Shown here: piece after piece, positions 35,330 through 46,627 of the stretch
Layout: the number at the start of each line of letters is the position of its first letter
Numbering within the stretch: position 1 is the first letter of the stretch
DNA from: Amaurobius ferox
Taxonomy: Eukaryota; Arthropoda; Arachnida; Araneae; Amaurobiidae
Direction of reading: 5' to 3'
Length of the DNA stretch: 64,000 nucleotides
NCBI GenBank assembly: GCA_951213105.1
Contig: OX578145.1
Coordinates: 117,259,239-117,323,238 of the forward strand
Translations under genes and position numbers: made by a program
The notes under the pieces: model-generated
What the model saw: only the letters and a program-made list of their open reading frames with translations
The model's database searches: none
Told to the model about the DNA's origin: nothing

Positions 35330-36605
35330 TATTGTTCACACATACTACAGCATATGAATTTCTAAAATCTTCGTCAAAATAAAACAGATGACGTAATAAA
35401 TTAAAGATATCCTTAATACCTAAAGGCCATATTTGATTCCAATATATGTCTCAAAGAAAGCACTAAAATTGTATAGCGAGATATTCCCGTAGTATTTATA
35501 TTGTCGTATATTAAAAGATGTGCTCGTCTGTTAATAAAAGATTACCCGTATTGCAATATGAGTTTCAATAATCTTTGTCAAAATTAAACACATGACGTAA
35601 TAAATGGAAAATATCAATAATTCCCGTAATCTTTAAATCAGAAGACCGTAAATGATTATAATATATGTCAAAATATGTGCCACTATACCTGTACTACTTA
35701 TATTCTCATAGATTAGAAGATATACCCATGCATTTGTGGAAGAGTTTCCGTACTATTTTCTACAAATTTCAACAATTTTTGCCAAAATAAAACAATGACG
35801 TAATAAATTGAAACTATCAATAATCCCCAAAAATATCAATAATAATGATGACCGTAATTAATATATAATCCTGTCAAAAATGCAATATCGGTGAAATTTA
35901 TTTGATATATATACATAACTTTATTATTTAAATCGGAAAACCTTTAATAAAAATCTTCTGTTACATAAACACATTGGATTTAAATCCATTGCTAAGTGAC
36001 ATGATATAATTTTCTTCAAATAAATTGACGGAAGAAATATAGTTTGCATAATGCTATCTCTATGGAAGATTTAATTGTTCGTTTTTAATTAATATCTTAA
36101 TATTTAGACAACCCCTGGTCTTAAAAACTCGAAACATGCACTAAATTTTAAGTTATTCCAACGTTACCCATAAAATGTCAATAATTTCAGTTCAGCCGTT
36201 CAGTCGTGCCTCATCACCTGTTCAAGCATTTGGACCTTCACTACGTGCCTTAACACCTGTTCATCAACAGTTCAAGCATCGGGACTCCTCCCACATGCCT
36301 CATCATCTGTTCACCACCTGTTTCAAGCATTAGGACTTTCCCACGGTCTCACTCCGTGCTGATTGTGTATGGACTTGTTCTCGCGTGCTTCACGTGCTTG
36401 GCGCCAGCTCTTGCGACGATGCCCCGCCTATCAGGGGACGTTCTACTTCTACGGACTTTTCAAGTATACAAGTAATGCTAAAGCTACAGTACAACGAATC
36501 ACACAGCACAGAAGATAAAGGCGGCAACGCCAGGTGCTTCATCAACGACGACGAAGGAGAGTTCAGCCGTTCTCCCGTGATAATGAGACAGATTATGCAA
36601 TTGTT
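35330..36605 (-). mobile_element. Helitron-like non-autonomous element, minus-strand copy, interrupted
   Basis: Reverse-strand match to the Helitrons at 36887-37874 and 42467-44892: shared GTATATCTTCTA(A/C)T, AGTATTGAAATC-type segments, the CTAAGACCAGGGGTTGTC block near 36110-36130, and the 5' region CACGGGAGAACGGCTGAA near 36562-36580. The CTAG end on the left is not found, so the copy appears 3'-truncated. A 360-bp insertion (36201-36560) splits it close to its 5' end. Confidence 0.7.
36201..36560. mobile_element. GC-rich 360-bp insertion of unknown class in the Helitron
   Basis: Flanked by a perfect 11-bp duplication GTTCAGCCGTT at 36190-36200 and 36561-36571. It is far richer in C/G than its surroundings. 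Internally it has three imperfect copies of CACCTGTTCAAGCAT...GGAC (36218, 36254 and 36310 regions). No poly(A), no SINE head and no terminal inverted repeat seen. Could be a retroposed transcript or part of an unknown retroelement. Confidence 0.6.
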
Positions 36606-36886
36606 ATGTCAAAAATATAAAATAATATAAATATGCACATAACTGTAAACTCTTGTGTAAATACAAATTTTAGTTCATTCCTACATAAGCTGATAATGAT
36701 ATGTAAGAAAATAACAAAAATACATACTCAGAGTGGATAACAATTTCTTCCTAGTTATTGACATATTTACATTTGTCAGCTAAAATATATCATTTATGAA
36801 TGACTGATTGTGGATTAAAATTATCTAAATGTAGACTTTTAATAGATATACTAAAAGTTTACTGATTTTCAATCTATTTCTCTAAA

Positions 36887-37874
36887 TCTATATAAATAAA
36901 ATTGAAAATCTGTCTGTCTCATCATCACGGGGAGAGCAACCAAACCGAATTTAAATGAAATTTTGTGGGTAGCCTTGAAATTGCTTGACTTAAAATGTAG
37001 TCCATGTTTTGAGTTTCTAAGACCAGGGGTTGTCCAGATATTAATTAAAAACGAACAATTAAATCATTTATATAACGTTATGCAGACTATATATTTTCCG
37101 CCAATTTATTTGAAGAAAATTTTATCATGTCGTTAAGTAACAGATTTAAATCCAATGTGTTTATACGACAGCTGATTTTTATTAAATCCTTTCCGATTTA
37201 AATATTAAAGATATGTATATAAAATAAATATCACCGATATATTACATTTTTAACTGGATTATATCAATTATGGTCTTCAGGTTTAAACATTATTATTATT
37301 GATATTTTCAATTTATTACTTCATTGTTATATTTTTGCAAAAATTGTTGAAACTCATATATTGTACGTAGTACCAAGTAATCTTCAACAAATGCATGGGT
37401 ATATCTTCTACTCTACGAGAATATAAGTAGTATAAGTATATTTGCACATATTTTGGCATATATTGGAATCAATTACGGCCTTTAGATTTTAAGATTACAG
37501 GATTATTGATACTTTCAATTTATTACTTCATCTGTTTTATTTGGGGAAAGATTTTAGAAACTCATAAGTTGTAGTATGGGCCCTATACAGTTTTAGCGTT
37601 TTTATTTTGCATATTATATTTATTCAACTTCATATATTTTGTAAATTTGTTTACAAACAAGACCAGGACATATTACTCTTCAGATCTGCTCGTGAAGATA
37701 ATTTTATCTAGCAAGAACATTCTCAAACTTCTTTTTAGGAGCATTAAATTAAATATTTTAATAGAATATTTTAATTAACAATGTCATTTAGTGTGTACTA
37801 TAGGAATTTGCACATGATTGTGAATTTTAAGCTTTATCTTAAATACTTCATACGAAAAATGGGTATAGTGCTAG
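36887..37874 (+). mobile_element. Non-autonomous Helitron, 988 bp
   Basis: Starts TCTATATAAATAAAATTGAA after an A and ends TAGTGCTAG before a T: the TC...CTRR ends and A|T target of Helitrons. The left half carries TCTGTCTGTCTC and ATCATCACGGGGAGAGC. The interior matches 42467-44892. No Rep/helicase coding sequence. Confidence 0.85.
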
Positions 37875-39193
37875 TATTTTTATACGATTAAAGCACTGAA
37901 ACCACACTCAAGAAAAACAGTACTTGAGGGAAGAGGTGTAAAACTCCAGGGGTGTGTTTAAAAGGGAGTTTAAAGGGTTCAACACCCACATGATATTACG
38001 AAACATGACATCTGATACATAGGCATTGTATATTTATTTTGCTGCATCCAAGCCAGAAAATATTTTCTGTCACTGCAGTTTCAAACAACTTGAATGTTTC
38101 AAAGAACAATGTTTCAATTTGGCTTCTGAATGTCATCGAATAAATATGAATGTCGTCTTCAATTTTTATATGAAATTATAATTTTTCTGTATCAGGTTTT
38201 AATTTACCCATCTGCATTTTTCATACAAAGCAAACTTTTATTACTTAATATGGGTGGAAACTTTTATCTGCTAATTTCAAATTTTGTTTCATATGTAATT
38301 TCAAATTTGACTCATTAAACCCCCAATGACCTGAATTTAATAAACCCAGCCCGACACGAATTTAATAAAACGTGGTCCGAACCAGGCCCGTGGGCTAGGT
38401 CGGGCCTAAATCTATAGGCCAGACCCGAGCCCATACAGACCTCTAACTTTGACCCTTTGAGATTGATATTTAAACTGCCCCCCCCCCCCCCTATCAAATT
38501 GAATCTCAAAATATGCCACTGGCTTTGGAGTCAGTACTTAAAACATTTGACTCTCTTTTTTCTACTGTCTTACTCCTTGTTTTTTAACATCCAACTCCCA
38601 AATAAATAGCAATTATTTTTTTATTTTTTATAGTAATAGTCTTTTAATTGGTAATCATGTGATATTTTTAAAATTTATTGCCTCAAAGCTATTTGAAAAA
38701 CTATTAAAAAGTTAAATATTCCAATATAAAAATATTTTAAATACATTTTATTAGGGAATCATCCTGAATAAACCAGCAAAAAAATAATAAACAGTAAGCA
38801 CATCTTTAAATTTATCTTCATTTTGATTCTTAACAATGCTTCATTGAAATTTACCCAATATATAGAGAGCTAATATTCTGTCCATTTCATTAAATTAATA
38901 CATTTGCACAGAACTTCAATTTCTGCAATGAAGAAATTCAAAATTATTGCCTTACATGGTCATTGTAAACTGTTAAAAATATGTACGGCAGTTGCTACGT
39001 TATTAGAGACTCATTATAACCTTTCTTGTAAGTACAGTTTGGCTGAAGTAATAAATTTTTTAATGCCGCGGTACATATAGATGTTTTCAAATATAGGTTC
39101 TCTTGCACACATGGTATGGTTGTGAAGCCAGTTTATATTAGTAAAAGCCGCATAAGTGTGCATTCGCAATAAAGTTTCAAGACGTAGTAAAAT
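37875..39193. other. Intergenic AT-rich sequence with a GC-rich repeat fragment
   Basis: 38330-38510 is GC-rich (CCCAGCCCGACACG, AGGCCCGTGGGCTAGGTCGG, CCAGACCCGAGCCC and a 14-C run) and looks like an end of an old DNA transposon. Nothing else supported. Confidence 0.4.
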
Positions 39194-39311
39194 CATTAAT
39201 GATAAAGAGCCGAAAGGTCCTAAAAAGTATTGATTTACAGGGGGGGGGGGACCATTAATGATAAAAAGCCGAAAGGTCCTAAAAAGTATTGATTTACAGG
39301 GGGGGGGATTA
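39194..39311 (+). repeat. 59-bp tandem duplication ending in a G run
   Basis: CATTAATGATAAAGAGCCG...TTGATTTACAG followed by 10 G at 39194-39252, repeated with one substitution at 39253-39308 and a 9-G run. Confidence 0.92.
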
Positions 39312-39639
39312 CCCTCCTGAAATATCCATAATACATTTTTTATCTATCCAGGAATTAAATTCATTAGAATATCCTAACCATTTTACAAACACTTTATTTT
39401 TTTAATTTTATATAGTTCTTTTTATTATATTTTACCAATTCTTTTTCGTGAGCGTCAGTAAATCTTCTACCCTATCCGCGCTTTGTTAACTTTCGCGGAA
39501 CACGTCTTTCGCCGAAATTCTGCTCAAACAGTTGCGAAATATTTTCTGACAGATAAAATGCAATGCTTAGATCATATTAAAACTAAATTTAATATCCAAT
39601 AAAACATAGAATATATTTTTTCTTTTAATTCAAAATATT

Positions 39640-41130
39640 TTTGGTGCTGCCATCTGTTGTCGTAATTTAATTCATACCGATTATTTTTATTTTTAATGAA
39701 CATTTTAAAATATCTATTCCTTCTAATACAGTATTAAATACAACAACATATCATATGCAAGCCACAATCACGAAAAGTTATTTCCCATTCTATAAATTTG
39801 ATAAGGGGATCTGAATATACATGACTGAAGACTGCAGCTTTGTTTTCAAGTTCCTTTGTCTTGAAATCCAAATTCAATTACGTTTCCGTGATTGTGGCAT
39901 TATTATATACGATCTGTTGTTGCATTTAATAGCGTATGATGTGTGGATCTTTGCCACACGTCCGGTCAGGACGCAAGTATTATTAATTCTCCCCAACTTC
40001 GACATTGGCCGTGTCGAACATAAACACATGAAAATCAATTAATAAAATATCAATAGACAATGAGGACAGCGAATATAATATAAAAATATAACAAATTTAT
40101 GTACGAAATGATTAGAATAATAAGAAAAGATTCCATTGGCATTCTAACATGCTTATTCTCCATACCATCTCCGCAGAGTTATTCTAATTAACACAACCTT
40201 ATTGGTATTTCATATCAAATCTCATTGTAATAATATTTGTTCCGTTCCACAAGAACGTCTCTCAAAATTACACATATTTAAAACATATAATTAAATTCCA
40301 TCACGATTAAATTTCATTAAGATTAAAGTTAATTTGTATTCAAACATAAACTATCTTAAAATATAATTAAACTTATTTATACAAGAAACAATTATCTCAA
40401 ATATGAGGTCTAATCAAATGTCGAGAGAGAAATCTAATCTGGGTATCAAACTGTGCGTAAAAAGATATGCATTGTGTACCTTGATACTTAGTCGTAAAGC
40501 CCGTCATCGGATCGGCAGGTGTCGGGCGCTCATCGTCTGCACGGTGGTTTGAGGGGACTCCTCCCCTCGGATTCAAAATATCAAGTGCTGTAAAAACTTC
40601 CCTCAAAAACTGACTCTCTCTCGACATCCGAAAATTGTCACCTCCTAGAGGAACTACGCCACTGACCTGCCACTGTAGCCCCTGCATATTTTCATTGGAC
40701 GGCATAGAGTTACATCTCAGTTATTGGGTACTGACACTTCGGAGGGTTGGTTAACACCCGAGAATTAATACGTACCAGCTGGCCCAAAATTCTCACGCAC
40801 CCGGGCGCACGTGCAACCAGTGGCTTTCACGAGGTCACCTCTTTCCAAGGCGCCCCACTGTGAGCCCCTCTGTAATTGAGACGTCTCCTTTAACCAAGTT
40901 GAAGAAGCGTTGTTTTCACTTTCTTTGCAGATGTCTTTCTGGGGAAGCATATATTTATTACAAATGTAATACAGGGACCATCTTTATAGATTATAATCCC
41001 TCCACAACTTACAATGTTACATATTTACCATGAAACAGCGTATTAGAAGTAACAGACATTTAAAAATGCTCATTAAAATATAAAAATAGTCGATATGAAT
41101 TAAATAACGACAACAGATGGCAGCACGTAA
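39640..41130. mobile_element. Terminal-inverted-repeat DNA element, about 1.5 kb
   Basis: The left arm GCTGCCATCTGTTGTCG...TTCATACCGA...TAATGAACATTTT...CTTCTAATAC (39646-39735) is inverted at 41035-41127. The arms are roughly 90-100 bp. The interior holds the small palindromic element 39762-39897 and a GC-richer part at 40400-40950 with short minus-strand frames that I do not recognise. A partial second copy of the left arm plus flank is at 60936-61385. No transposase seen. Confidence 0.7.
39762..39897 (+). mobile_element. Small inverted-repeat element (MITE), orientation 1
   Basis: Ends CCACAATCACGAAAAG and CGTTTCCGTGATTGTGG. The interior CATTCTATAAATTTGATAAG... is the reverse complement of the interior of 61245-61370. 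Outside it, the inverted arms continue (AAATACAACAACATATCATAT against ATATACGATCTGTTGTTGCAT). Confidence 0.85.
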
Positions 41131-41224
41131 ATATTCTAATTTTATCTTCTATATTATATTGGGGAGGTTTCTGTTTAGCATCTGCAGGTAATATAAACAA
41201 GTTATAATAAACCTTTATTTCATT

Positions 41225-41860
41225 CTTTTTTTTTACTAGCCTGAACAGGTGTCATTTTTATAGATGAATGTAATGAATTGTTATAATTTTTAAGTATTTT
41301 ATTCAATACATCAATATTTGTTTGTTTGGCACTCATATAAGTACGAATCTTTCTACCAATTGTTTGATTAAATCTTTCACAAATAGGCTATTTTGTTTCT
41401 ACATTTTCAGTTGCAAACCAATGTATATTATTATCTTTAAATAATTTTTGAGTCTGTTTATTTATAAACTAAGTTCCTTTATCAGTTTGAAGTTTTTTAG
41501 GTATTCCTTCTTTAAATATCATTTTAAAAGCTTTACTAACTTCTTCTCCCGTTTTTCTTTTAATGGATATAGCCCAAGCATATTTACTGAATATATCTGT
41601 AACTGTTAATAAGTAAATTTTCTCCATTATATTTACTAAAAGATTTCATATCAATTAAATGAGCTTGCCATTGCTCATCAATATGAGATACATATGTTCT
41701 TCTTCTCTTGAATTTATGAATAATTGGTTTATATCAAATATAAACATCTTATTCATGTAAAAAATCTTCAACAACTTTCTTAGACAATCCAGTTTTTCTC
41801 TTTAATTCATGTATACCACAATATCCTGTATCTGAATTATAATGTTTCTCTTAGGATTTT
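41225..41860 (-). pseudogene. Polinton/Maverick integrase (rve-type), broken
   Basis: Minus-strand frame, with stops at about 41744, 41398 and 41466 and at least one shift near 41620. It reads RKTGLSKKVVEDFLHE, FKRRRTYVSHIDEQWQAHLI, LQTDKGT, HWFATENVETK, ICERFNQTIG and NYNNSLHSSIKMTPVQAS. This is the retroviral-like integrase core of Polintons: first Asp near 41653, second Asp near 41485, Glu near 41376. In intact elements it cuts and joins the element ends to host DNA. Here stops and frameshifts disable it. It lies downstream, on the same strand, of the PLA2-like gene. Confidence 0.85.
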
Positions 41861-41889
41861 TTATTTTTTTATTTTTTTTATGAGTTTTG

Positions 41890-42393
41890 GGTAAGAAACA
41901 CTCATTTTTCCTCCATAATTTACATAGACTCCAAGAGCATAAGGTCTTCCATTTATAGCTATTTTATTTTGAAGATTTTCACTAAGTTTTCTTTTTACAT
42001 TTGCGACAGCAGATCTGTATTTTATTATTTATAGAAGACGAAATTCTTAAACCCAATTTCTCTTTAGTTTTTATAAGTGGCATTAGCTACTTTTTCTCCT
42101 ATAGTAGGATTTTCAATAGCATCTAAATCTTCTAATAATTCTTGATCTGCAACATGTCTCTCTTTGGTATCTTTTGTTATACTATGTGATATCATGCTTT
42201 TTACAAGCTTTATCTACTCTATTAATTCCAGGATCTCCCCTTTTCAAACGCTTTTCTAATTTTGTAAATGATCCATAATATTGATATCCTGGAAAATGCA
42301 TAACCATCCTATTAAATCTCCTCCACTAATAACACCTATAATACCTGCACCATTCATTTCTTTAAAAATATGAATATTCTTTTTACAAACCAT
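41890..42393 (-). pseudogene. Polinton phospholipase A2-like (parvovirus VP1-type) protein, broken
   Basis: Starts at an ATG inside a CATCCTAAATAAATG motif (42391-42405). After a frameshift it reads FPGYQYYGSFTKLEKRLKRG (about 42285-42226), then DPGINRVDKACKKHDIT. The G-x-Y-x-G-aromatic/polar start and the D-x-A-C/A-x-x-H-D motif are those of the PLA2 domain of parvovirus VP1 and related Polinton/adintovirus proteins; the His-Asp pair is the catalytic dyad. Several later stops and shifts break the frame. Known role of the domain: membrane breach during entry. The relic is not functional. Confidence 0.72.
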
Positions 42394-42405
42394 TTATTTA
42401 GGATG
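42391..42405 (-). promoter_or_regulatory. TAAATAAATG start motif before the PLA2-like gene
   Basis: Minus strand CATCCTAAATAAATG, with the final ATG as start codon. Identical over all 15 bases to 45946-45960. Confidence 0.7.
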
Positions 42406-42466
42406 AAATCTTTATCCATTCAATTGCATTTGCTTTATATATTTTTCAATGGGAACATACTTTAAA

Positions 42467-44892
42467 TCTATATAAATAAAATTGAAAATCTGTCTGTCTG
42501 TCTGTTTGTTTGTCGCATCATCACGGGAGAACGGCTGAATCGAATGTGATGAAATTTTGTGGGTAGCCATGAAATAGCGCCACTTAAAATTTAGTTTAAG
42601 TTTCGAGTATCTAAGACCAGTGGTTCTTGAGATATTAGTAAAAAGCCAAACTTTCTTTTGTACCATCATCACGGAAGAAGGCTAAACCGAATTTAATGAA
42701 ATTTTGTGGGTAGCCTTGAAATAGCCCCACTTAAATTTAGTCCAAGTTTCGAGTTTTTAAGACTAGGGGTTGTCGAGATATTAATGAAAAACGAAACTTT
42801 TTCCTAGGCGTTCTACTCTCTAACTCCCTGACTCCTCCAAACAAAAAGGGTGAAAACCGTTTGTTTAAAACTTGAAAGTGAATTAAAACTTTATTCCTGA
42901 GTTTGGTGGGATATTTTTTGCGCTAATTAGTCACTTTCTGAAAGCATGAATTTAAACGGAAAATCTATCAACATGGTTTATTTTTCACAAGTTTTTACTG
43001 AACGATGTAAAGTATTAAGAAATCAAAATGATTAATTAATTTTTAGAATTTTATGAGGATATATCATGTTGCTCGGCAATGCAGTTAAATTAAATGTGTT
43101 TGCTAATGTTTATTATTATTTTTTCGATTTGAATAATAAATAAATAGATATAAAAATATATCTTATAAATGAACGGTTTGATTTTTCTTTTAATTATATT
43201 AATTGCGCACTGCGTACATCACTTTCATTTATTTTGGCAAAGGGTTTTCAAGCTTATATATTGTGTTTAGCTAATAAACTCATATATTGTGTTTAGCCAA
43301 TAAATTCATTTAGCCGATTGTTGAAAGAGAAAAAGAGTAGAACTGGTATCTAATACAATTCTAGTGTTTTCATTTAGTATGTACAAATGGGATCAGGATA
43401 TTTTATTCAGATCTGCAAATTCCGAGCTACGAATTTGGCAGGATATCGCTAACTTTGCAACTTTTCTTAAACGTTGCCAAATTAACGAAAATATCACCAA
43501 ATTGATAAAAACGTCGCAAATCAATGAAACTTATTTTGTTTGTTAGAAGAGAGAACTAAAATGATGATTCGTTAGCATATGTCTGTCAGTCCAACCATCC
43601 TACTTAGTAACACATTTAGCGAATTTTCAAAATGTCACCATATTGATAAAAATGTTTGTAAATACATAAAAATATCTTTAAATTGATAAAATTACCCTAA
43701 ATAAATGAAGTTAATTATGTTTTGTTAGGGGATAGTATTGTGATGATGTTTCGTCAATTTGTCGCCAAGTGGGACTGTCAGTTCTACAGTCCTACTTAGC
43801 GATAAATTTGGCAATTTTTCAAAATGTCGTCATATTGATGAAAATGTCGCAAAACCTTCTATAGAGATAGCATTATTCAGACGATATTTTTCCAAGAATT
43901 TATTTGAAGGAAATAATACCATGTCGCTTAGCAACGGATTTAAATCCAATGTGTTTATGTGGCAGACGAGTTTTATTAAATCCTTTCCGATATGAATAAT
44001 GAAGATATGTATATAAAATAAATTTCATTGCCATTGCATTTTTGACTAGATAATATCAATTACGGTCTTCAGGTTTAATCCTTATTATTATTGATATTTT
44101 CGGGGATTATTGATTCAGAGAGTATTGGAATTTTCAAGTAATTATGTCATTGTTTTATTGCGTCCAAAAATGTTGAAACGTATATATTGTAAGTTGTACG
44201 AGTAATCTTCTACAAATGCACGGGTATATCTTCTAAGCTGCGAGAATATAAGTAGTACAGGCATATCGTCATATATTTTGACATATATTCGCATATATTG
44301 GAATCAAGTATGGTCTTCAGGTATGAAGATTACGGGGATTATTGATACTTTCAATTATTACTTCATCTGTTTTATTTTGGCAAAGATTTTTGAGACTCAT
44401 ATTGCAATACGGGTAATCTTCTACCAACACTTGGACATATCTTCTAATCCACAACATTATAAGTAGTACTGGTATATCTTCCCATATAATTTTAACACTT
44501 TCATTTTGGCATATATATTGGAATCAATTACGGCGATATTTTCAATTTACTAATACATATTATATCTTTCAATATTCGCGTATATAAGTAGTACGGGTTT
44601 CATACAATTTTAATGCTTTTATTTTGCATATATTGATTCAATTTCATATTTTTTGTAAATTTTCTTACAAAAGGGGCTAGAATGTTTTATTCTTCAGATC
44701 TGCCAGTGAAGATAATTTTGTATAGCGAGAACAAAGATTCTTAAACTTCTTTTTAGGAGCATTAATTTAAATATTTTACAGAATATTTTGATTAAAAATG
44801 CCATTTAGTATACTATGGGAATTTGCACATGATTGTGAATCTTAAGTTTCTTTATATTATATACTCCGTACGAAGAACGGGTATGCTGCTAG
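42467..44892 (+). mobile_element. Non-autonomous Helitron, 2426 bp, inserted in the Polinton
   Basis: Begins TCTATATAAATAAAATTGAA after A (42466) and ends ATGCTGCTAG before T. A small hairpin CCGTACGAAGAACGG lies about 10 bases before CTAG, as expected for Helitrons. It contains a 148-bp direct duplication near its left end (42517 and 42665) and a decayed (TTGC)CAAATTAACGAAAAT repeat block at 43430-43860. No Rep/helicase. The flanks on both sides belong to one Polinton reading frame on the minus strand. Confidence 0.9.
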
Positions 44893-44899
44893 TTATTTA

Positions 44900-45948
44900 T
44901 AAAATCTTGTTCTCAGATACAAACTTCTTCCTTTGAGATAGATTTAGCTTTGAATAAATTTAAGAGTTGTTTATAAAAAATTATAACACTGTTTATGTTC
45001 TTCCTTTCGTTCTAAAATATTTAGTGATTTCTCAATCACTTCAACAGCAAAAGCTGATAAGCCAGAGGCACTCAAGATAAACTTACTGATAGACAGCGAT
45101 ATGCTTATCTTGTTATACAAATTGAAACTCTTTCTGTAAATATAAACTCTTTTTTCTAAATATTCTTCCATTAGAGAAAACTCCATCTTGCTCTATCTGC
45201 TCTATTTATATAAGCTGTAAAGTATTATCTCTATATTTAATTTCAGGATCCACTAAATCAACCATTAATAAATCGAATATTTTAGTAGCTTTTCTATATT
45301 TTTTTACAAACTCTTCTTTTGTTAAAGAATCATCTATTTCTCTTATAATCTGTTGAATTTCTTCAAGTTGAAGTCCAAAGAATATAAAATAATTGCAGTT
45401 TATTCATATATCTTTAGCAGTAGAATAATATGATTGTGATGAATAAATGATTCGGCTATTTTTATGTCTTTCCATACAAAACAATTTTTTTATTTTATTT
45501 TGATTTTCCTCAGTTATACAATCATCATATATTACTAGATTTATATTGATGAGATCCAAGTCATCTAGAGTAATAAAGTCTTCTAAATTAGAAGTATTAC
45601 AAATTCTTTTTTCTTATATTTTTTAAATTCTTTTAATAATTTATTCTTTACATCTTTACTTATATTTTTAGTTCAAATAATATCTTCTCTTTTTATACCT
45701 TCAAACATTGTAAATTTTTCAATAACATCTTCATAACCATCTAAATTTTATGCACATATATAAAGTACGTCAAAATTTAAAGGCCCTATGTCTTTTTCAA
45801 AACCAAATAAAAAATTATGTTTGAGATTGAATTTACCTGAACCTGATTTTCCATTAATTAAAAGTCTAAAAGGATGAATAGGTAAAATAAGATCTTGATT
45901 AGGATCATTAAATTTACTTCCTTTTAAATAATTTTTTTCTACACTCAT
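44900..45948 (-). pseudogene. Polinton A32-like DNA-packaging ATPase, broken
   Basis: Starts at 45948 in a TAAATAAATG motif. The first frame (66 codons) reads MSVEKNYLKGSKFNDPNQD, then LLINGKSGSGKFN, a Walker A loop in which the Thr/Ser after GK is Phe. After stops and frameshifts, LVIYDDCITEE near 45540-45505 is the Walker B segment, followed by ICNTSNLEDF-like and SQSYYSTAKDI stretches. The family (FtsK/HerA, poxvirus A32-like) pumps DNA into capsids. The frame continues to about 44900, is cut by the Helitron and ends at about 42415. Inactive. Confidence 0.82.
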
Positions 45949-45960
45949 TTATTTAGGATG
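45946..45960 (-). promoter_or_regulatory. TAAATAAATG start motif before the packaging ATPase
   Basis: Minus strand CATCCTAAATAAATG; the ATG at its end starts the ATPase frame. Confidence 0.72.
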
Positions 45961-46042
45961 TAAATTATTTTTACATGATGTAAATTTATTTTTACATGAT
46001 GTGAATTTATTTTTACAAGGTGTAAATTTACATTCTAAATAA
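45949..46042. promoter_or_regulatory. Divergent Polinton promoter with short tandem repeats
   Basis: Ninety-four bases between the minus-strand ATPase and the plus-strand 194-codon ORF. It carries about three and a half copies of a 21-bp unit GATGTAAATTTATTTTTACAT (45957-46030) and is capped on each side by the CATYCTAAATAAATG motif. The palindromic nature of GTAAAT...ATTTAC makes it similar on both strands. Confidence 0.65.
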
Positions 46043-46045
46043 ATG
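46031..46045 (+). promoter_or_regulatory. TAAATAAATG start motif before the 194-codon ORF
   Basis: CATTCTAAATAAATG, final ATG at 46043. Differs from the two minus-strand copies by one base. Confidence 0.72.
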
Positions 46046-46627
46046 AACGAATTAGAAAGAGAAAGAGAAAGAAAAATAGAACAAGAAAGAATTAATGCTA
46101 TAAAAGTTATAAAATTAGAAAAGGAAAGACAAGTAAATAATGGAAGAGAATATGAAAAGAAATTAGGCATTCAAGAAGAATTATATGACTTTCATAAACC
46201 TATAATAAAAGAAATGAAAGAACGAGAAATAAATAGAAAAGAAGAATTAAATAAACTAACATATGCTATTGATAATATGTCATATCCTCAGCTGGAGTAC
46301 GATGATAGTTCAGAGAAAATATTTATGGAAAGAGAAACAATAATTGTTCAGACTATACATCCTGTTCAATTTTTTGATCTGGATGAAGCATTTGATCGTT
46401 ATCTTTTAAAAAGTGAAGGCTTCAAATTACCAAATGAACTTGTATATGAAAATACGAAAACATTGAATGATGTTACAAAAAATGCACAAGAAGTAAAAAA
46501 TGATGTGGCACAAATTAAAAGAAATTCTATATCAGTTTTAAAAAGGACAGTTGATGAAGAAGTAACACGAAAACACAAAGAACCAACGAAAACCAACATA
46601 TTTTTGGTCAATTTAAATTATATATAA
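46043..46627 (+). CDS. Polinton protein of unknown function, coiled-coil N-terminus
   Basis: Intact 194-codon frame, the longest unbroken one in the Polinton remnant. Residues 1-80 are dominated by Glu, Arg and Lys with heptad-like Leu/Ile (MNELERERERKIEQERINA), predicting a long helix or coiled coil. The C-terminal 60 residues, with Asn/Val/Lys (KTLNDVTKNAQEVKND), are also helical. It starts in the conserved motif and is divergent from the ATPase. Similar Lys/Glu-rich ORFs occur in Polintons and some larger DNA viruses, but I do not recognise this one. AT-rich codon use matches its Polinton neighbours. Confidence 0.65.
   Translation: MNELERERERKIEQERINAIKVIKLEKERQVNNGREYEKKLGIQEELYDFHKPIIKEMKEREINRKEELNKLTYAIDNMSYPQLEYDDSSEKIFMERETIIVQTIHPVQFFDLDEAFDRYLLKSEGFKLPNELVYENTKTLNDVTKNAQEVKNDVAQIKRNSISVLKRTVDEEVTRKHKEPTKTNIFLVNLNYI

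Noticed and set aside
36385..36630. 81-codon plus frame in the GC-rich insert
   Set aside because: It runs through the insert boundary and target duplication into the Helitron, so it cannot be an ancestral gene.
40397..40950. Two minus-strand frames of 102 and 61 codons inside the 39.6-41.1 kb element
   Set aside because: GC-richer and open, but no domain or motif and no shared frame between them. Kept as unassigned interior of the transposon.
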